Source: an uncultured Lactococcus sp. (GTDB lineage Bacteria; Bacillota; Bacilli; Lactobacillales; Streptococcaceae). Taken from it: 64,000 bases of DNA. Location: the NCBI RefSeq assembly GCF_934191625.1, contig NZ_CAKPUG010000001.1, positions 620,001 to 684,000 of the forward strand, given 5' to 3'. The notes beneath the pieces are model-generated. The model ran no database searches, was not told where the DNA came from, and was given only the letters and a program-made list of their open reading frames with translations. Within the stretch, counting starts at the first letter, position 1; each line of letters begins with the position of its first letter. This document shows, piece by piece, positions 24,348-34,700 of this stretch. The position numbers were made by a program, and so were the translations under genes.

Positions 24348-24953
24348 ATGAACAACAATGTCTTAAAATATACCAAACGAGTTTTTAATGTGATAACAAT
24401 TTTGGGTTTTATTGCTACTATTGTTGGTAGTGTTTACCTCTGGCATCTCGGTGCTTTTCAAGATCAAGAAATTTTAAAACGTCTGGTAACAGCGCACGCT
24501 TTGCTTGGGCCAATCATTTTCTTCGGTATGCAAATCATTCAAGTTATTATTCCGATTATTCCGGGTGGTTTAACAATTGCAGCAGGAGTCTTAATATTTG
24601 GTCCTTTCTGGGGCTTTGTTTACAATTATGTTGGTATTGTAGTTGGCTCAGTAATACTTTTCCATCTTGGACGAAAGTATGGTCAGTCTCTAGTTCAGGT
24701 TTTTGTCAAAGAAAAAACCTACAACAAATATATGGCTTGGCTCGAAAAGGGTCAAAAGAGATTTAACATCGCTTTTCTTCTCTTAATTCTCTCACCAATT
24801 GCACCTGATGATGCTCTGGTACTTATAGCTAGTCAGACACGTATGAGCTGGAAATTCTTTAATTGGGTGATGATCTTGTGTAAGCCTCTCCCGATCTTAT
24901 TCTATTCCTATGCTTTAATCTTCGGTGGAAATTTAATTGGAAATTTGTTCTAA
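24348..24953 (+). CDS. TVP38/TMEM64 (VTT domain) family membrane protein
   Basis: A 201-residue membrane protein with five to six helices. The VTT/DedA-like core is visible (PIIPGGLTIAAGVLIFGPFWGFVYNYVGIVVGSVILFHLGRKYG) by position about 70-120, and LILSPIAPDDALVLIASQTRMSW further on carries the conserved proline/aspartate loop. The family is linked to lipid transport or scrambling. GAGGTG at 24339-24344 precedes the ATG at 24348; the GTG at 24342 lies within that site. Confidence 0.88.
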   Translation: MNNNVLKYTKRVFNVITILGFIATIVGSVYLWHLGAFQDQEILKRLVTAHALLGPIIFFGMQIIQVIIPIIPGGLTIAAGVLIFGPFWGFVYNYVGIVVGSVILFHLGRKYGQSLVQVFVKEKTYNKYMAWLEKGQKRFNIAFLLLILSPIAPDDALVLIASQTRMSWKFFNWVMILCKPLPILFYSYALIFGGNLIGNLF

Positions 24954-24973
24954 CAAGAACTTTACATAACGAA

Positions 24974-25004
24974 CAAAAATGGTTTTGCGAAAGCAACCAT
25001 TTTT
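24974..25004 (+). terminator. Terminator after the TVP38 gene
   Basis: AAAATGG...CCATTTT with an inner TTGC-GAAA-GCAA hairpin (GNRA loop) and a T run. Confidence 0.85.
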
Positions 25005-25057
25005 ATATAAATAATGTATAATAGAGCCTATAGACTTTCTAGTGATGGAGCTTCATT

Positions 25058-26371
25058 TTGAATAATAAAACAAATACAATAAACAAAAAGAAAAAGCCGA
25101 CTAAAAATAAGCTGACTTTTGATAGTCGGATTGACTATGCATTAATCTTGCCTGCTTTTCTTTTAACAGTTATCGGTCTTTATGCAATTTGGGTTGCCGT
25201 AAGTCATGACTATCCGACGCAAGCTGTTAAAATGGTGGGCCAACAAGGGACCTGGATTATTGTCGGCATTATTTTAGCCTTAATTGTCATGCATATGGAC
25301 TCCCGGCTGCTTTGGAATCTTACACCGGTTCTGTATGGCTTTGGACTTATTCTGATGGTACTACCCATATTCTTTTACAGCCCTTCCATGTATGAGCTAA
25401 CGGGCGCAAAAAACTGGGTAGCCTTTCATAACACTAATCTTTTCCAGCCTTCCGAGCTGATGAAAATAGCCTATATATTATTTTTGGCGAGAATTGTTGT
25501 TTCCTTTCAAAACAAACTGAAAAAACATTATCTTAAAGATGATTTTATTCTGATTGGACAAATTGCTTTGGCTACTGTGCCCATTGCTATTCTGGCAGCC
25601 TTGCAAAAAGACTTTGGTACCTTCATGGTTTTCCTTGTGATTGCAGCGGGAATTATTCTTGTTTCAGGAGTATCTTGGAAAATTATCTTGCCCGTCCTCC
25701 TCGTAGCTATTCTTGTGGCTGTAGGTGTGGTCGCTCTTGTGATGAATCCTAAGGGACAAGAGTTGCTAGGAACGGTTTTCAGTCAATATCAGGTTAACCG
25801 TTTCTTGGCTTGGCTCCATCCCTTTGAGTATACACAGACCTTCTCACTACAACAATCTCGGGCATTAATTGCTATTGGAGTAGGGGGACTCTTCGGACAT
25901 GGATTTGGCGTGGCAAATGTCAACGTACCCGTCCGTGAGTCAGATATGATTTTTACCGTGATTGGAGAAGATTTTGGTTTTGTCGGTGCAACTTTTGTCA
26001 TTTTACTTTACTTTATTCTAATCTACCGTATGATTCGTGTGACTTTCCAGTCTAATAATCAGTTCTATATCTTCATTTCAACGGGAATTATTATGATGAT
26101 TCTGTTCCATGTTTTTGAAAATATTGGAGCGGCGATTGGCTTAGTACCTTTAACCGGTATTCCTTTACCTTTCATTTCACAAGGTGGTTCAGCACTGATT
26201 AGTAACATTATTGGTTTAGGACTGGTTCTTTCTATGAAATATAATCAATTACCTGAGTTCGTATTAGTTCGCGAAGCAGGTAGAAAAAAATTAGAACATA
26301 AAAGAGCTCGTTTATCTCGATCATCTTATAAAAGAGTGAAGCCAAAGGGAAGACGAAGAACAAGCAAGTAA
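25058..26371 (+). CDS. rodA: SEDS peptidoglycan glycosyltransferase RodA
   Basis: A 437-residue polytopic SEDS protein that polymerises glycan strands for peripheral wall growth with a class B PBP. It follows pneumococcal RodA rather than FtsW: IDYALILPAFLLTVIGLYAIWVAVSHDYP near the N terminus, GAKNWV, FQPSELMKI, QKDFGT, ESDMIFTVIGEDFGF and GIPLPFISQGGSALISN. It has ten helices and a strongly basic tail (KKLEHKRARLSRSSYKRVKP). The start is TTG at 25058, preceded by TGGAGC. A seven-codon frame from ATG 25044 overlaps the leader. Confidence 0.93.
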   Translation: MNNKTNTINKKKKPTKNKLTFDSRIDYALILPAFLLTVIGLYAIWVAVSHDYPTQAVKMVGQQGTWIIVGIILALIVMHMDSRLLWNLTPVLYGFGLILMVLPIFFYSPSMYELTGAKNWVAFHNTNLFQPSELMKIAYILFLARIVVSFQNKLKKHYLKDDFILIGQIALATVPIAILAALQKDFGTFMVFLVIAAGIILVSGVSWKIILPVLLVAILVAVGVVALVMNPKGQELLGTVFSQYQVNRFLAWLHPFEYTQTFSLQQSRALIAIGVGGLFGHGFGVANVNVPVRESDMIFTVIGEDFGFVGATFVILLYFILIYRMIRVTFQSNNQFYIFISTGIIMMILFHVFENIGAAIGLVPLTGIPLPFISQGGSALISNIIGLGLVLSMKYNQLPEFVLVREAGRKKLEHKRARLSRSSYKRVKPKGRRRTSK

Positions 26372-26401
26372 AAAGCTTTTCTCTATGAGAAGCTTTTTTT
26401 G
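26371..26401 (+). terminator. Terminator of rodA
   Basis: AAAGCTTTTC, loop TCTAT, GAGAAGCTTT, then seven T. Confidence 0.9.
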
Positions 26402-26513
26402 TTGAATACCGTATTAAGACAGTGAAGTCTGCGAAATTTATAAGCTAGAAATTTCACATACTTCACAAAATATGATAGTCTATAAATGAAGGAACAAAGG
26501 AGGAATTATTAAA

Positions 26514-26945
26514 ATGAAATATGCAGTAAGATATGCTTCGCGCGGGGGGAATACACGTGCAGTTGCTGATGAAATTGCTAAAAAAATTGATGTTAAAGCA
26601 GAACGTATTTCTGAGCCTTTAGAAGAAGAAGTTGATGTACTATTTCTTGGAGCAGGTGTTTGGTTTGCCTCTGTGACAAAAGATATGAAGGAATATTTGG
26701 CAGCATTGGACAGTGGTAAAATTAAGCAAATTGTTGCTTTTTCTACATCAGGTCACTTAGAATCAGCAATTAAAAAAATTACTGCGGCAGCAAAAGATAA
26801 AGGCATTAAAGTCAATGAAGAATCTTTTGATTTACACTTAAATATGCAAGGAATGACATTCTTCGCTCCTGCAGGTGGAGATTTAACAAAAGAGCAAATC
26901 AATGAAGTAGATGCTTTTGTTGATAAAGTTCTTACACGTTTGTAA
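26514..26945 (+). CDS. Flavodoxin-like protein
   Basis: A 143-residue short-chain flavodoxin fold protein. The FMN phosphate loop is ASRGGNTRAVADEI (variant of TGNTE), followed by VLFLGAGVWFASV and the FSTSGHLESA loop typical of the flavin site. It likely carries one or two electrons in the cytoplasm. An AAAGGAGGAAT site precedes the ATG. Single gene with its own terminator. Spacer 26402-26513 holds only the presumed promoter. Confidence 0.82.
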   Translation: MKYAVRYASRGGNTRAVADEIAKKIDVKAERISEPLEEEVDVLFLGAGVWFASVTKDMKEYLAALDSGKIKQIVAFSTSGHLESAIKKITAAAKDKGIKVNEESFDLHLNMQGMTFFAPAGGDLTKEQINEVDAFVDKVLTRL

Positions 26946-26968
26946 TATTATTTTATGCCCTTTTATTG

Positions 26969-26997
26969 GAAAGCTCCTTATTTTGGAGCTTTTTTTA
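26969..26997 (+). terminator. Terminator of the flavodoxin gene
   Basis: AAGCTCC (26971-26977) pairs with GGAGCTT (26985-26991), followed by T. Confidence 0.88.
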
Positions 26998-27013
26998 TTA
27001 CTTTAAATTATAT

Positions 27014-27113
27014 ATTACATTAAAAAGGTATTACAAAGGCGAAACTTAAGGTAATCTATTTGTAATAAAATAGGAATGTTTTGTAACTAAAATAAAATAT
27101 TTTGTGATACAAT
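27014..27113 (+). promoter_or_regulatory. Usp45-like promoter with four TGTAA(T/C) boxes
   Basis: TGATACAAT (27105-27113) is an extended -10 box. Upstream are ATTACA at 27014-27019 and 27030-27035, then TGTAAT at 27061-27066 and TGTAAC at 27082-27087. The boxes form two direct pairs on opposite strands, 16 and 21 bases apart. TGTWA repeats are the half-site of WalR/VicR, which controls the homologous pcsB in streptococci, though the usual 11-base repeat spacing is not met. Confidence 0.5.
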
Positions 27114-27151
27114 GTTAATATAAAAAACGTGAGGAAGTAAATTTACATTTT

Positions 27152-28348
27152 ATGAAAAAGAAACTGATTATGACACTCATGCTTTCAACTGTTGTGTTGT
27201 CTGCTGGGGCTCCCCTAGTCACTGTAGAGGCTGATTCTTCCGAGAATGAACTTGCCATACAAGATACAAAGATTGCAATTTTAAAAGATGAAGCGAGTCA
27301 AGCGCAAGCGAATGTTGAAGCTGTCGAATCTCAGGTTGGTGCTTTAAAAGCTAAACAAACTTCCATGCAAGAGCAAGTGGAAAACTTATTAGAACAACAA
27401 AAAGTACAAACTACCCAAATTCAAGAATTGGATAAGGATATTGAAGAACGTAGTCATGCATTAGAAGCGCAAGCACGAAGTGCTCAAACTGATGGTTCAG
27501 CAACGAATTATATCTCAGCAATTTTAGATTCCAAATCTTTAACGAGTGCTATTCAAAAAATTACAGCTATGTCGACCGTGGCAGGTGCTAATAAAGCTAT
27601 GATTGAACAGCAAGAGCAGGATCAACAGAAGGTTCAAACTAAACTTAAAGATAATATGGATAAGTATGCCAAAGTTACGCGCTTGCAACAAGAGCTAAGT
27701 AGTCAAGCCGATGAATTGGCGACACAAGAGGCACAACTTAAAGTAGCCCAGCTTAATTACCAAGCTACCATTACATCTGAAGAAGGAAAAAAACAAGAAC
27801 TGTTAGCTCAAAAAGCTGAAGCTGAGAAAGCAGCCCAAGAAGCAGCAGAAGCTCAGAAAAAAGCTGCGCAAGAAACAACGGTAGCTCAACAGGAAAAAGC
27901 AAAAGATACAGTTTCACAAAATAAGCCATCAGCTGTTGAACCCCCAGTTATTGAAGATACTAAGCCAGTAGCACCACCAGTAACAGTTGACCCAGATCCA
28001 ACAGTACCACCAATTACGGATCCTAAGCCACCGGTCTCAATTACCAATCCTTACCCAGCCGGTCAATGTACGGCTTATGTTTGGGATCGCCTTGGTGGTA
28101 ATATGCCAACTTACGAAGGTAATGCTGCTGATTGGGCTCGTTATGCTAATGCGGGACCAGCTGTTGGTAATATCATTGTTTTCCCTGCAGGAGTGCAAGG
28201 AGCGGATTCTTATTATGGTCACGTAGGAGTGGTAGAGAAAGTTTTGGACAATGGACAAGTTGTTATTTCTGAAGGAAATTTCAATGGTGGTTGGGGATCT
28301 CAGCGTACAGTTTCAACGTCAGGTGTTCTCTTTATTAATCCAGCATAA
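27152..28348 (+). CDS. usp45: Secreted CHAP-domain protein, Usp45/PcsB-like
   Basis: A 398-residue secreted protein. A signal peptide covers about residues 1-27 (MKKKLIMTLMLSTVVLSAGA core, cleavage near VEA-DSS). A long coiled coil follows (about 30-265), then a Pro/Val-rich linker with PPV and DPDPTVPPITDP repeats (about 265-300), then a C-terminal CHAP domain with Cys306 (GQCTAYVW) and His357 (YGHVGVVE). It corresponds to lactococcal Usp45 and streptococcal PcsB, which splits septal peptidoglycan with FtsEX. It is shorter than I recall for L. lactis Usp45. GAGGAAG lies an unusual 14 bases before the ATG. Confidence 0.9.
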   Translation: MKKKLIMTLMLSTVVLSAGAPLVTVEADSSENELAIQDTKIAILKDEASQAQANVEAVESQVGALKAKQTSMQEQVENLLEQQKVQTTQIQELDKDIEERSHALEAQARSAQTDGSATNYISAILDSKSLTSAIQKITAMSTVAGANKAMIEQQEQDQQKVQTKLKDNMDKYAKVTRLQQELSSQADELATQEAQLKVAQLNYQATITSEEGKKQELLAQKAEAEKAAQEAAEAQKKAAQETTVAQQEKAKDTVSQNKPSAVEPPVIEDTKPVAPPVTVDPDPTVPPITDPKPPVSITNPYPAGQCTAYVWDRLGGNMPTYEGNAADWARYANAGPAVGNIIVFPAGVQGADSYYGHVGVVEKVLDNGQVVISEGNFNGGWGSQRTVSTSGVLFINPA

Positions 28349-28351
28349 ACC

Positions 28352-28385
28352 AAAAAAGAAGTAAGCTTACTTGCTTCTTTTTTGT
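28352..28385 (+). terminator. Terminator of the Usp45-like gene
   Basis: A-rich arm with GAAGTAAG, loop CTTA, CTTGCTTC and a T run. Confidence 0.88.
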
Positions 28386-28488
28386 TTTGCAATTATAACT
28401 AAGAGACAACTGAGTTATTGCTTCAATATATCTATTTAATAAGGTATACTAAGTTAAAGGATTATGAATTAAGCTTAAGGAGGATGGG

Positions 28489-29388
28489 ATGCTCGAAGTT
28501 AAAAAGCTCCGAAAAACTTTTGGAGAACTTGTTGCCGTGGATGATCTGAGTTTTACTATCGAAGATGGTGAAATTTTAGGTTTCATCGGTCAGAATGGAT
28601 CGGGAAAAACAACAACATTTAGATTAATATTAGATTTTTTGATGCAAGATTCCGGGAGTGTGCTCTGGAATGGCAAGCCACTCTCAAGTGATGAATATAA
28701 TATTATTGGTTATTTGCCAGAAGAAAGAGGTTTGTACCCTAAAGATAGTATAGAAACGCAGTTGCGTTTCTTTGGACAATTAAGAGGCAAGTCACGAAAA
28801 GAAATCGATGAGAAAATCGATTATTGGATGGAAAAATTTGAAGTTAAAGGTAAGCGAACGGATAAGGTTAAAACTTTATCAAAAGGTAATCAGCAGAAAG
28901 TTCAACTTATTGCCACGCTTATTCATGAGCCGAAGCTTGTTATTTTAGATGAGCCATTCTCCGGCTTAGATCCTGTAAATGCAGAGCTACTCAAGACAGC
29001 AGTTGCCGAACTACGTGAGAAAAAAGTCTGTGTTGTCTTTTCAGACCATAATATGATGAATGTCGAAAAGATGGTGGATAAGATGATTATGGTAAAAGAA
29101 GGTAAGAAAATACTGGATGGGACTGTAGATGCTGTACGCCAAAGTTTTGGTCGGACCAAAGTATTTATTGAGGCCCCTGTAACACAAGAAGAATTAGCAA
29201 AGCTAGAAGGTGTAAAAGAGGTACATGTGGAACGTAATGGTACTTTTGAGTTGACCCTAGAAAATGAAGAAGTTGGAAAATCTGTCTTTGATTATGTTAC
29301 AAAAACAGGCTATATCCAGATGTTTTCCCAACAACCACCAAGTTTGGAAGAAATATTCAAAATGAAGGCAGGTGATGCTCATGAATAG
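28489..29388 (+). CDS. ABC transporter ATP-binding protein, NatA/YhaQ-like
   Basis: A 299-residue ATPase. Walker A is GQNGSGKTT (about 36-44), the signature is LSKGNQQKVQL, Walker B is LVILDEPFSGLDP, and the switch histidine lies in FSDHN. The C-terminal extension (about 215-299) is typical of the NatA/DrrA group of ABC-2 exporters. Its stop overlaps the permease start by 8 bases, so both make one exporter. Substrates in this group include Na+, drugs and peptides; the actual one is unknown. Confidence 0.9.
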   Translation: MLEVKKLRKTFGELVAVDDLSFTIEDGEILGFIGQNGSGKTTTFRLILDFLMQDSGSVLWNGKPLSSDEYNIIGYLPEERGLYPKDSIETQLRFFGQLRGKSRKEIDEKIDYWMEKFEVKGKRTDKVKTLSKGNQQKVQLIATLIHEPKLVILDEPFSGLDPVNAELLKTAVAELREKKVCVVFSDHNMMNVEKMVDKMIMVKEGKKILDGTVDAVRQSFGRTKVFIEAPVTQEELAKLEGVKEVHVERNGTFELTLENEEVGKSVFDYVTKTGYIQMFSQQPPSLEEIFKMKAGDAHE

Positions 29389-30652
29389 TAAGTTTTGGAC
29401 GATAGTTAAGGAAGTCTTTCGTAAAAATGTTAAATCTGTGGCCTTTTTAATTATGGTTTTTCTCCCCCTTCTTATTGGTTTGGTAATTTATGTTATTGCA
29501 AGAGTTGCAGATGATGGAACGGGTGATGTTGACCGTATTGCAGTAGTGACAAAAAATCAAGAAATCGGAAATGCGCTGACTGAAGTTAAAGGTAATATTA
29601 AGTATGAGGTAATGGATAGGACAACGGCTGACCGTAAACTTAAAGACGAAGATGTGGGTGCAATTTTAGCTTTAGAGATGAATCAGGGGAAAATAAGTTC
29701 GACCTTAGAGACTACACGATCGCTTGACATGACAACTCAAATGACTGTCTCACAGACGCTCACTGGTATACAGCAAAGTGTTTTTGCGACCCAATTAGGT
29801 TTGTCACCCGACGAAAAAACAAGTCTACTTTCTCCAGCTAACTTAGAGCCTGTACATGTTGAGTTTGACGCTGATGGCAATCGAATTCAAGGTACTGATT
29901 ATTCTGGTTTGAGACAAGTTATAGCAACAGTCTTGATTGTCATGATCTGGATTTTCGTTGCTACTTATGGTAGTATCGTAGCGCAAGAAATTGCTAGCGA
30001 AAAAGGAACGCGGATTATGGAAGTGATTCTTTCTAGCGTTAAAGCCGAAACTCATTTTTATGGAAAATTGGTAGGTATCATATTAGTCTGTACCGTTAAC
30101 GTATTGGCTTATGCGGTTCAGATTGGAGTTGGTTATCTGATTTTTAGAGATAACGAGATGATTCGTAGTTTCCTCAATGGTTTAAATCTTCAAGAAGTCT
30201 TTACAGGACAGTTTTGGCTGGTTATACCAATTGTTATTTTAGGTATTCTTCTGTTTACCTTCTTAGCAGCCCTTTCTGGCTCATTGATTTCTCGTGTTGA
30301 AGATGTGCCTAAAGCACAAACACCAATGACGATGATTGGTCTACTTGGCTACATGCTGTCGGTGATTTTTGCTTCTCAACCTGATAATATCATAATGACG
30401 GTGACAAGTTATATTCCCTTTATTTCGAGTTTTGTCTTGCCAATGCAAATTGCAACTGGTGTAGCAAGTAATTTACAGGTCTGGATTTCTATGGGAATTA
30501 TGTTTGTGACAATGTTGTTTATTCTCTTGTTCTCTGCACGACTTTATAAATCAAATGTTTTAATCTATAGTAGTGACGGATTACTTAAAGTATTGAAACA
30601 ATCGCTTAATAATATCAAAAATGAAGATAAGTTAAAAAATAAAACACGATAA
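29381..30652 (+). CDS. ABC-2 type permease, NatB/YhaP-like
   Basis: A 423-residue membrane protein. A first helix at about 18-38 is followed by a large extracellular domain (about 40-180) and then five helices (about 185-410), the topology of NatB-like ABC-2 permeases. EKGTRIMEVILSSVKAETHFYGKLVGI is the conserved coupling-helix region. The start at 29381 (MNSKFWTIVKE) is chosen because AGGTGA lies 5 bases upstream; earlier in-frame GTG/ATG codons lack this. Partner of the ATPase just upstream. Confidence 0.9.
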   Translation: MNSKFWTIVKEVFRKNVKSVAFLIMVFLPLLIGLVIYVIARVADDGTGDVDRIAVVTKNQEIGNALTEVKGNIKYEVMDRTTADRKLKDEDVGAILALEMNQGKISSTLETTRSLDMTTQMTVSQTLTGIQQSVFATQLGLSPDEKTSLLSPANLEPVHVEFDADGNRIQGTDYSGLRQVIATVLIVMIWIFVATYGSIVAQEIASEKGTRIMEVILSSVKAETHFYGKLVGIILVCTVNVLAYAVQIGVGYLIFRDNEMIRSFLNGLNLQEVFTGQFWLVIPIVILGILLFTFLAALSGSLISRVEDVPKAQTPMTMIGLLGYMLSVIFASQPDNIIMTVTSYIPFISSFVLPMQIATGVASNLQVWISMGIMFVTMLFILLFSARLYKSNVLIYSSDGLLKVLKQSLNNIKNEDKLKNKTR

Positions 30653-30691
30653 AAAAACCAAGAACTCCGAATCTAGAGTTCTTGGTTTTTA
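30651..30691. terminator. Bidirectional terminator between the ABC permease and spx genes
   Basis: AAAAACCAAGAACTC (30653-30667) and GAGTTCTTGGTTTTT (30676-30690) form a perfect 15-bp stem. It serves both convergent transcripts. Confidence 0.93.
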
Positions 30692-31126
30692 TTAACTTGC
30701 ATGAATGTGAAAATCACGCTCTAATACAATATCACGTACTTTGCGACTAATATCACTCAATCTTACCTCACGAACAGGGCGCGGGAGAAATTTTCGGATA
30801 TCATCATCATTATAACCAATCTGAAGACGTTTATCATCTAGAATAAGAGGGCGGCGTAAAATGGATCGGTTCTCTTTCATGATTGTAATCAGAGTGTTTA
30901 AAGAAAATCGTTCAAGATCTAAGGATAAACTCTGATAAGCACGGCTTCTTTTTGAAATAATCTCCTCCGTACCATTTTCAGTCAAAGCAAGAATTTCAAG
31001 AAAGTCCTCTTTCTTAATATCATCTGTAAGAAGATTTATTTCTTGAAAATCTACACCGTTGTCAATGAGCCACTTTTTTGCTTTTTGACTTGAGCTACAA
31101 CCAGCAACTGTATAAATTTTTATCAT
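30692..31126 (-). CDS. spx: Spx-family transcriptional regulator
   Basis: A 144-residue Spx protein. The N terminus is IKIYTVAGCSSSQKAKKWL, in which the usual CxxC switch is CxxS (Cys10 kept, second Cys replaced by Ser). The RPLILDDKRLQIGYNDDDIRKFLPR block is intact. Spx binds the RNA polymerase alpha C-terminal domain and adjusts transcription under thiol or wall stress. A single remaining cysteine still allows mixed disulfides but not the internal switch. A GGGGGA site precedes the ATG at 31126. Confidence 0.92.
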   Translation of the reverse strand: MIKIYTVAGCSSSQKAKKWLIDNGVDFQEINLLTDDIKKEDFLEILALTENGTEEIISKRSRAYQSLSLDLERFSLNTLITIMKENRSILRRPLILDDKRLQIGYNDDDIRKFLPRPVREVRLSDISRKVRDIVLERDFHIHAS

Positions 31127-31357
31127 ATTATCCCCCTTGTCGAAAATCTTATTTGTTTCTAATTTACTTATGAATTAATTATAACATTTTTACGGAAAGT
31201 GTCAAGGGTATTATTAAAATAATTTAATCGTAAATTTACAATTATTTTAAAACTTAGGATTACCTCTTTAATTACACTAGTTTAGGAGTTTTCCTAGAGT
31301 AAGGAAAGAAATACTTTTCGAACAAGAGAGGACTTTTTTTCTTTTTTAATTATTATA

Positions 31358-31616
31358 TAGAATGCGCTTTCTATTTAATGTAAATCTTATTGGTTATCAG
31401 TATATCCCTTTTTTAAGTGGGGAAGTTCTCGTGAAAATGTTCTCCAAAGGTTATCATTTGACTGCTACTTTAGAAAATGATATCCTACTAAAGATAAAAC
31501 TTTTAAACTGGTCCAGAGAGGCTAGCAAGGTTGTGAACTTGAATATTAAGACCTTTTACATAAAAAGGGAATACTCTATCTTCTTTGCACCTGCTTTTTC
31601 TGGCAGGTGCTTTTTT
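31358..31616 (+). promoter_or_regulatory. PyrR-type attenuator in the carB leader
   Basis: After a possible -10 (TAGAAT, 31358-31363) the leader carries a PyrR-binding element GGTCCAGAGAGGCTAGCAAGG by position (31510-31530) and an intrinsic terminator GCACCTGC/GCAGGTGC with six T (31587-31616). The same element precedes the pyrK operon. With high UMP, PyrR binding would favour the terminator and shut off carB. The 93 bases from the terminator to the carB start form the rest of the leader. Confidence 0.9.
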
Positions 31617-31708
31617 CTTAAATTTCTCAGGAAATGAGAAAAAACCTGTCAAAGAGTGTTGCAAAGTTTATCTCACAGCTGCTTTGGAATTTTAGAAATG
31701 AGGAGACT

Positions 31709-34700
31709 ATGCCAAAACGTACGGATATTAAAAAGATTATGATTATTGGTTCTGGACCAATTGTTATTGGTCAAGCTGCTGAATTTGACTATGCTGGGAC
31801 GCAAGCCTGTTTAGCACTTAAGGAAGAAGGTTATCAAGTAATTTTGGTTAATTCTAATCCAGCAACGATTATGACTGATCGCGAAATTGCTGATAAGGTT
31901 TATATTGAGCCCATTACGCTTGAGTTTGTCAGCAAAATTCTTCGCAAAGAAAGACCAGATGCACTATTGCCTACTTTAGGTGGACAAACAGGCTTAAATA
32001 TGGCAATGGAATTGGCAGAAAGTGGTATTTTAAAGGAACTTTCTGTTGAACTTTTAGGTACAAAATTATCGGCAATTGACCGAGCAGAAGATCGCGAACT
32101 ATTTAAAGAACTCTGCGAAAGTATTGGAGAGCCCTTGTGCGAATCCGAAATTGCTACAACAGTTGATGAAGCAGTTGCTCAAGCAAAAGAGATTGGCTAC
32201 CCTATCATTGTTCGCCCAGCCTTTACGATGGGGGGAACTGGAGGTGGAATTTGTGACAATGAAACTGATCTTCGGGAAGTAGTTGCTAACGGCTTAAAAC
32301 TTTCACCTGTGACACAATGTTTGATTGAAAAATCAATCGCTGGATACAAAGAAATAGAGTACGAAGTGATGCGTGATTCAGCAGATAATGCGATTGTGGT
32401 CTGCAACATGGAAAACTTTGATCCTGTTGGCATACATACAGGGGATTCGATTGTGTTCGCACCAAGTCAAACCTTGTCAGATGTTGAATACCAATTGCTT
32501 CGTGATGCTTCACTAAAAATCATTCGTGCCTTGAAAATAGAAGGAGGTTGTAACGTTCAGCTTGCTTTAGATCCACATTCTTATAAATATTATGTGATTG
32601 AAGTAAATCCACGTGTATCACGATCTTCTGCTTTAGCTTCTAAAGCAACTGGCTATCCTATTGCAAAAATGTCAGCAAAAATTGCTGTCGGAATGACCTT
32701 GGATGAGATTATTAATCCTGTGACAAACACAACCTATGCCATGTTTGAACCAGCATTAGACTATGTGGTTTCAAAGATTGCACGCTTCCCCTTTGATAAG
32801 TTTGAAAATGGCGACCGTAATCTCGGTACACAAATGAAAGCAACGGGAGAAGTAATGGCGATAGGGCGTAACATCGAAGAAAGTCTACTCAAAGCTGTAC
32901 GTTCTTTAGAAATAGGTGTGAGCCATAACCGCTTAGAAGGTGTTGAAGAAGTTACAGAAGATTTCTTATACGAAAAAATTATCAAAGCACAAGATGACCG
33001 TCTTTTCTATATTTCAGAAGCAATTCGTCGTGGTATTCCAATTGAGGAAATTGCAGCTTTAAGTAAGATTGACATCTTTTTCTTGGATAAATTACTGCAT
33101 ATCGTTGAAATTGAAAAAGAGCTAGAACTCAATGTTTTTGAACCAGAAATTTTGAAAATAGCTAAGAAAAATGGCTTTTCTGACAAAGAAATTGCTCGCC
33201 TTTGGAATGTAAGCGAAGCAGAAGTACGTCGTCGTCGCAAAGATAGTGAAATTATACCCGTATATAAAATGGTCGATACCTGTGCTGCTGAATTTGAAAG
33301 TCGCACACCCTACTTTTACTCCTCTTATGCATGGGAGAATGAGTCTGTAAAATCTGAAAAGGAAAAAATCCTTGTTTTAGGTTCTGGTCCGATTCGTATT
33401 GGCCAAGGTGTTGAGTTTGACTATGCAACAGTTCATTCTGTTAAAGCAATTCAAGCTTTGGGCTATGAAGCGATTATCGTGAACAGCAACCCAGAAACGG
33501 TTTCTACTGACTTCTCAATTTCGGATAAACTCTACTTTGAACCTTTGACTTTTGAAGATGTAATGAATATTATTGACCTCGAAAAGCCAAAAGGAGTGAT
33601 TGTTCAGTTTGGTGGACAGACAGCTATTAACTTAGCAGAACCATTGGAAAAGGCTGGCGTACCTATCTTAGGAACGCAAGTGGCAGATCTCGAACGTGCG
33701 GAAGACCGTGATTCATTTGAAAAAGCTTTGTCGGACTTAGATATTCCACAACCACCAGGTGCAACAGCCACTAACGAGGAAGAAGCAGTTGCCAATGCTG
33801 AGAAAATAGGATACCCTGTCTTATTACGACCATCCTTTGTCTTAGGCGGGCGCGCCATGGAAATTATTGATAATGAAGCTGATTTGCGCAATTATATGAA
33901 TCGTGCAGTTAAGGCTTCGCCGGAGCATCCAGTGTTAGTAGATAGCTACTTGACGGGGCAAGAGTGTGAAGTGGATGCTATTTGTGATGGAAAAGATGTT
34001 TTGTTGCCGGGAATCATGGAGCATATCGAGCGTGCGGGAGTTCACTCAGGCGACTCAATGGCTGTTTATCCACCTCAAACCTTCAGTCCAGAAATTATTG
34101 AGACCATTGTGGATTATACAAAACGATTAGCTGAAGGCTTAAACTGTATCGGTATGATGAACATCCAGTTTGTTATCCACGAAGAAAAAGTCTATGTCAT
34201 TGAAGTTAATCCACGTGCTTCGCGTACGGTTCCTTTCTTATCAAAAGTTACAGGAATTCCAATGGCACAGCTTGCGACACAAATGATTTTAGGAAAAAAA
34301 CTTGCTGATTTAGGTTATGAGTCAGGTCTTGCTCCAGAATCGGAGCTCGTCCATATCAAAGCGCCTGTCTTCAGCTTTAGCAAATTGGCGAAAGTTGATA
34401 GCCTCCTTGGCCCTGAAATGAAATCGACTGGGGAGGTTATGGGATCAGATGCAACATTAGAGAAGGCACTCTATAAGTCATTTGAAGCTTCAAAATTACA
34501 CATGGCTGATCATGGCTCCATTCTCTTTACAGTGGCTGATGAAGATAAGGCAGAGTCTTTAGAGATGGCAAAACGATTTGCCAACATTGGCTATTCGCTA
34601 GTGGCGACTTCTGGAACGGCACAGTATCTAAAAAATGCAGGACTCTATGTTCGAGAAGTTGGTAAAGTCACAGAGTCATCTGAAGATACGGTTATTGATG

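Noticed and set aside
31362..31637. 91-codon open frame upstream of carB
   Set aside because: It overlaps the PyrR-binding element and the attenuator terminator, has no SD, and the translation shows no domain. It is leader RNA, not a gene.
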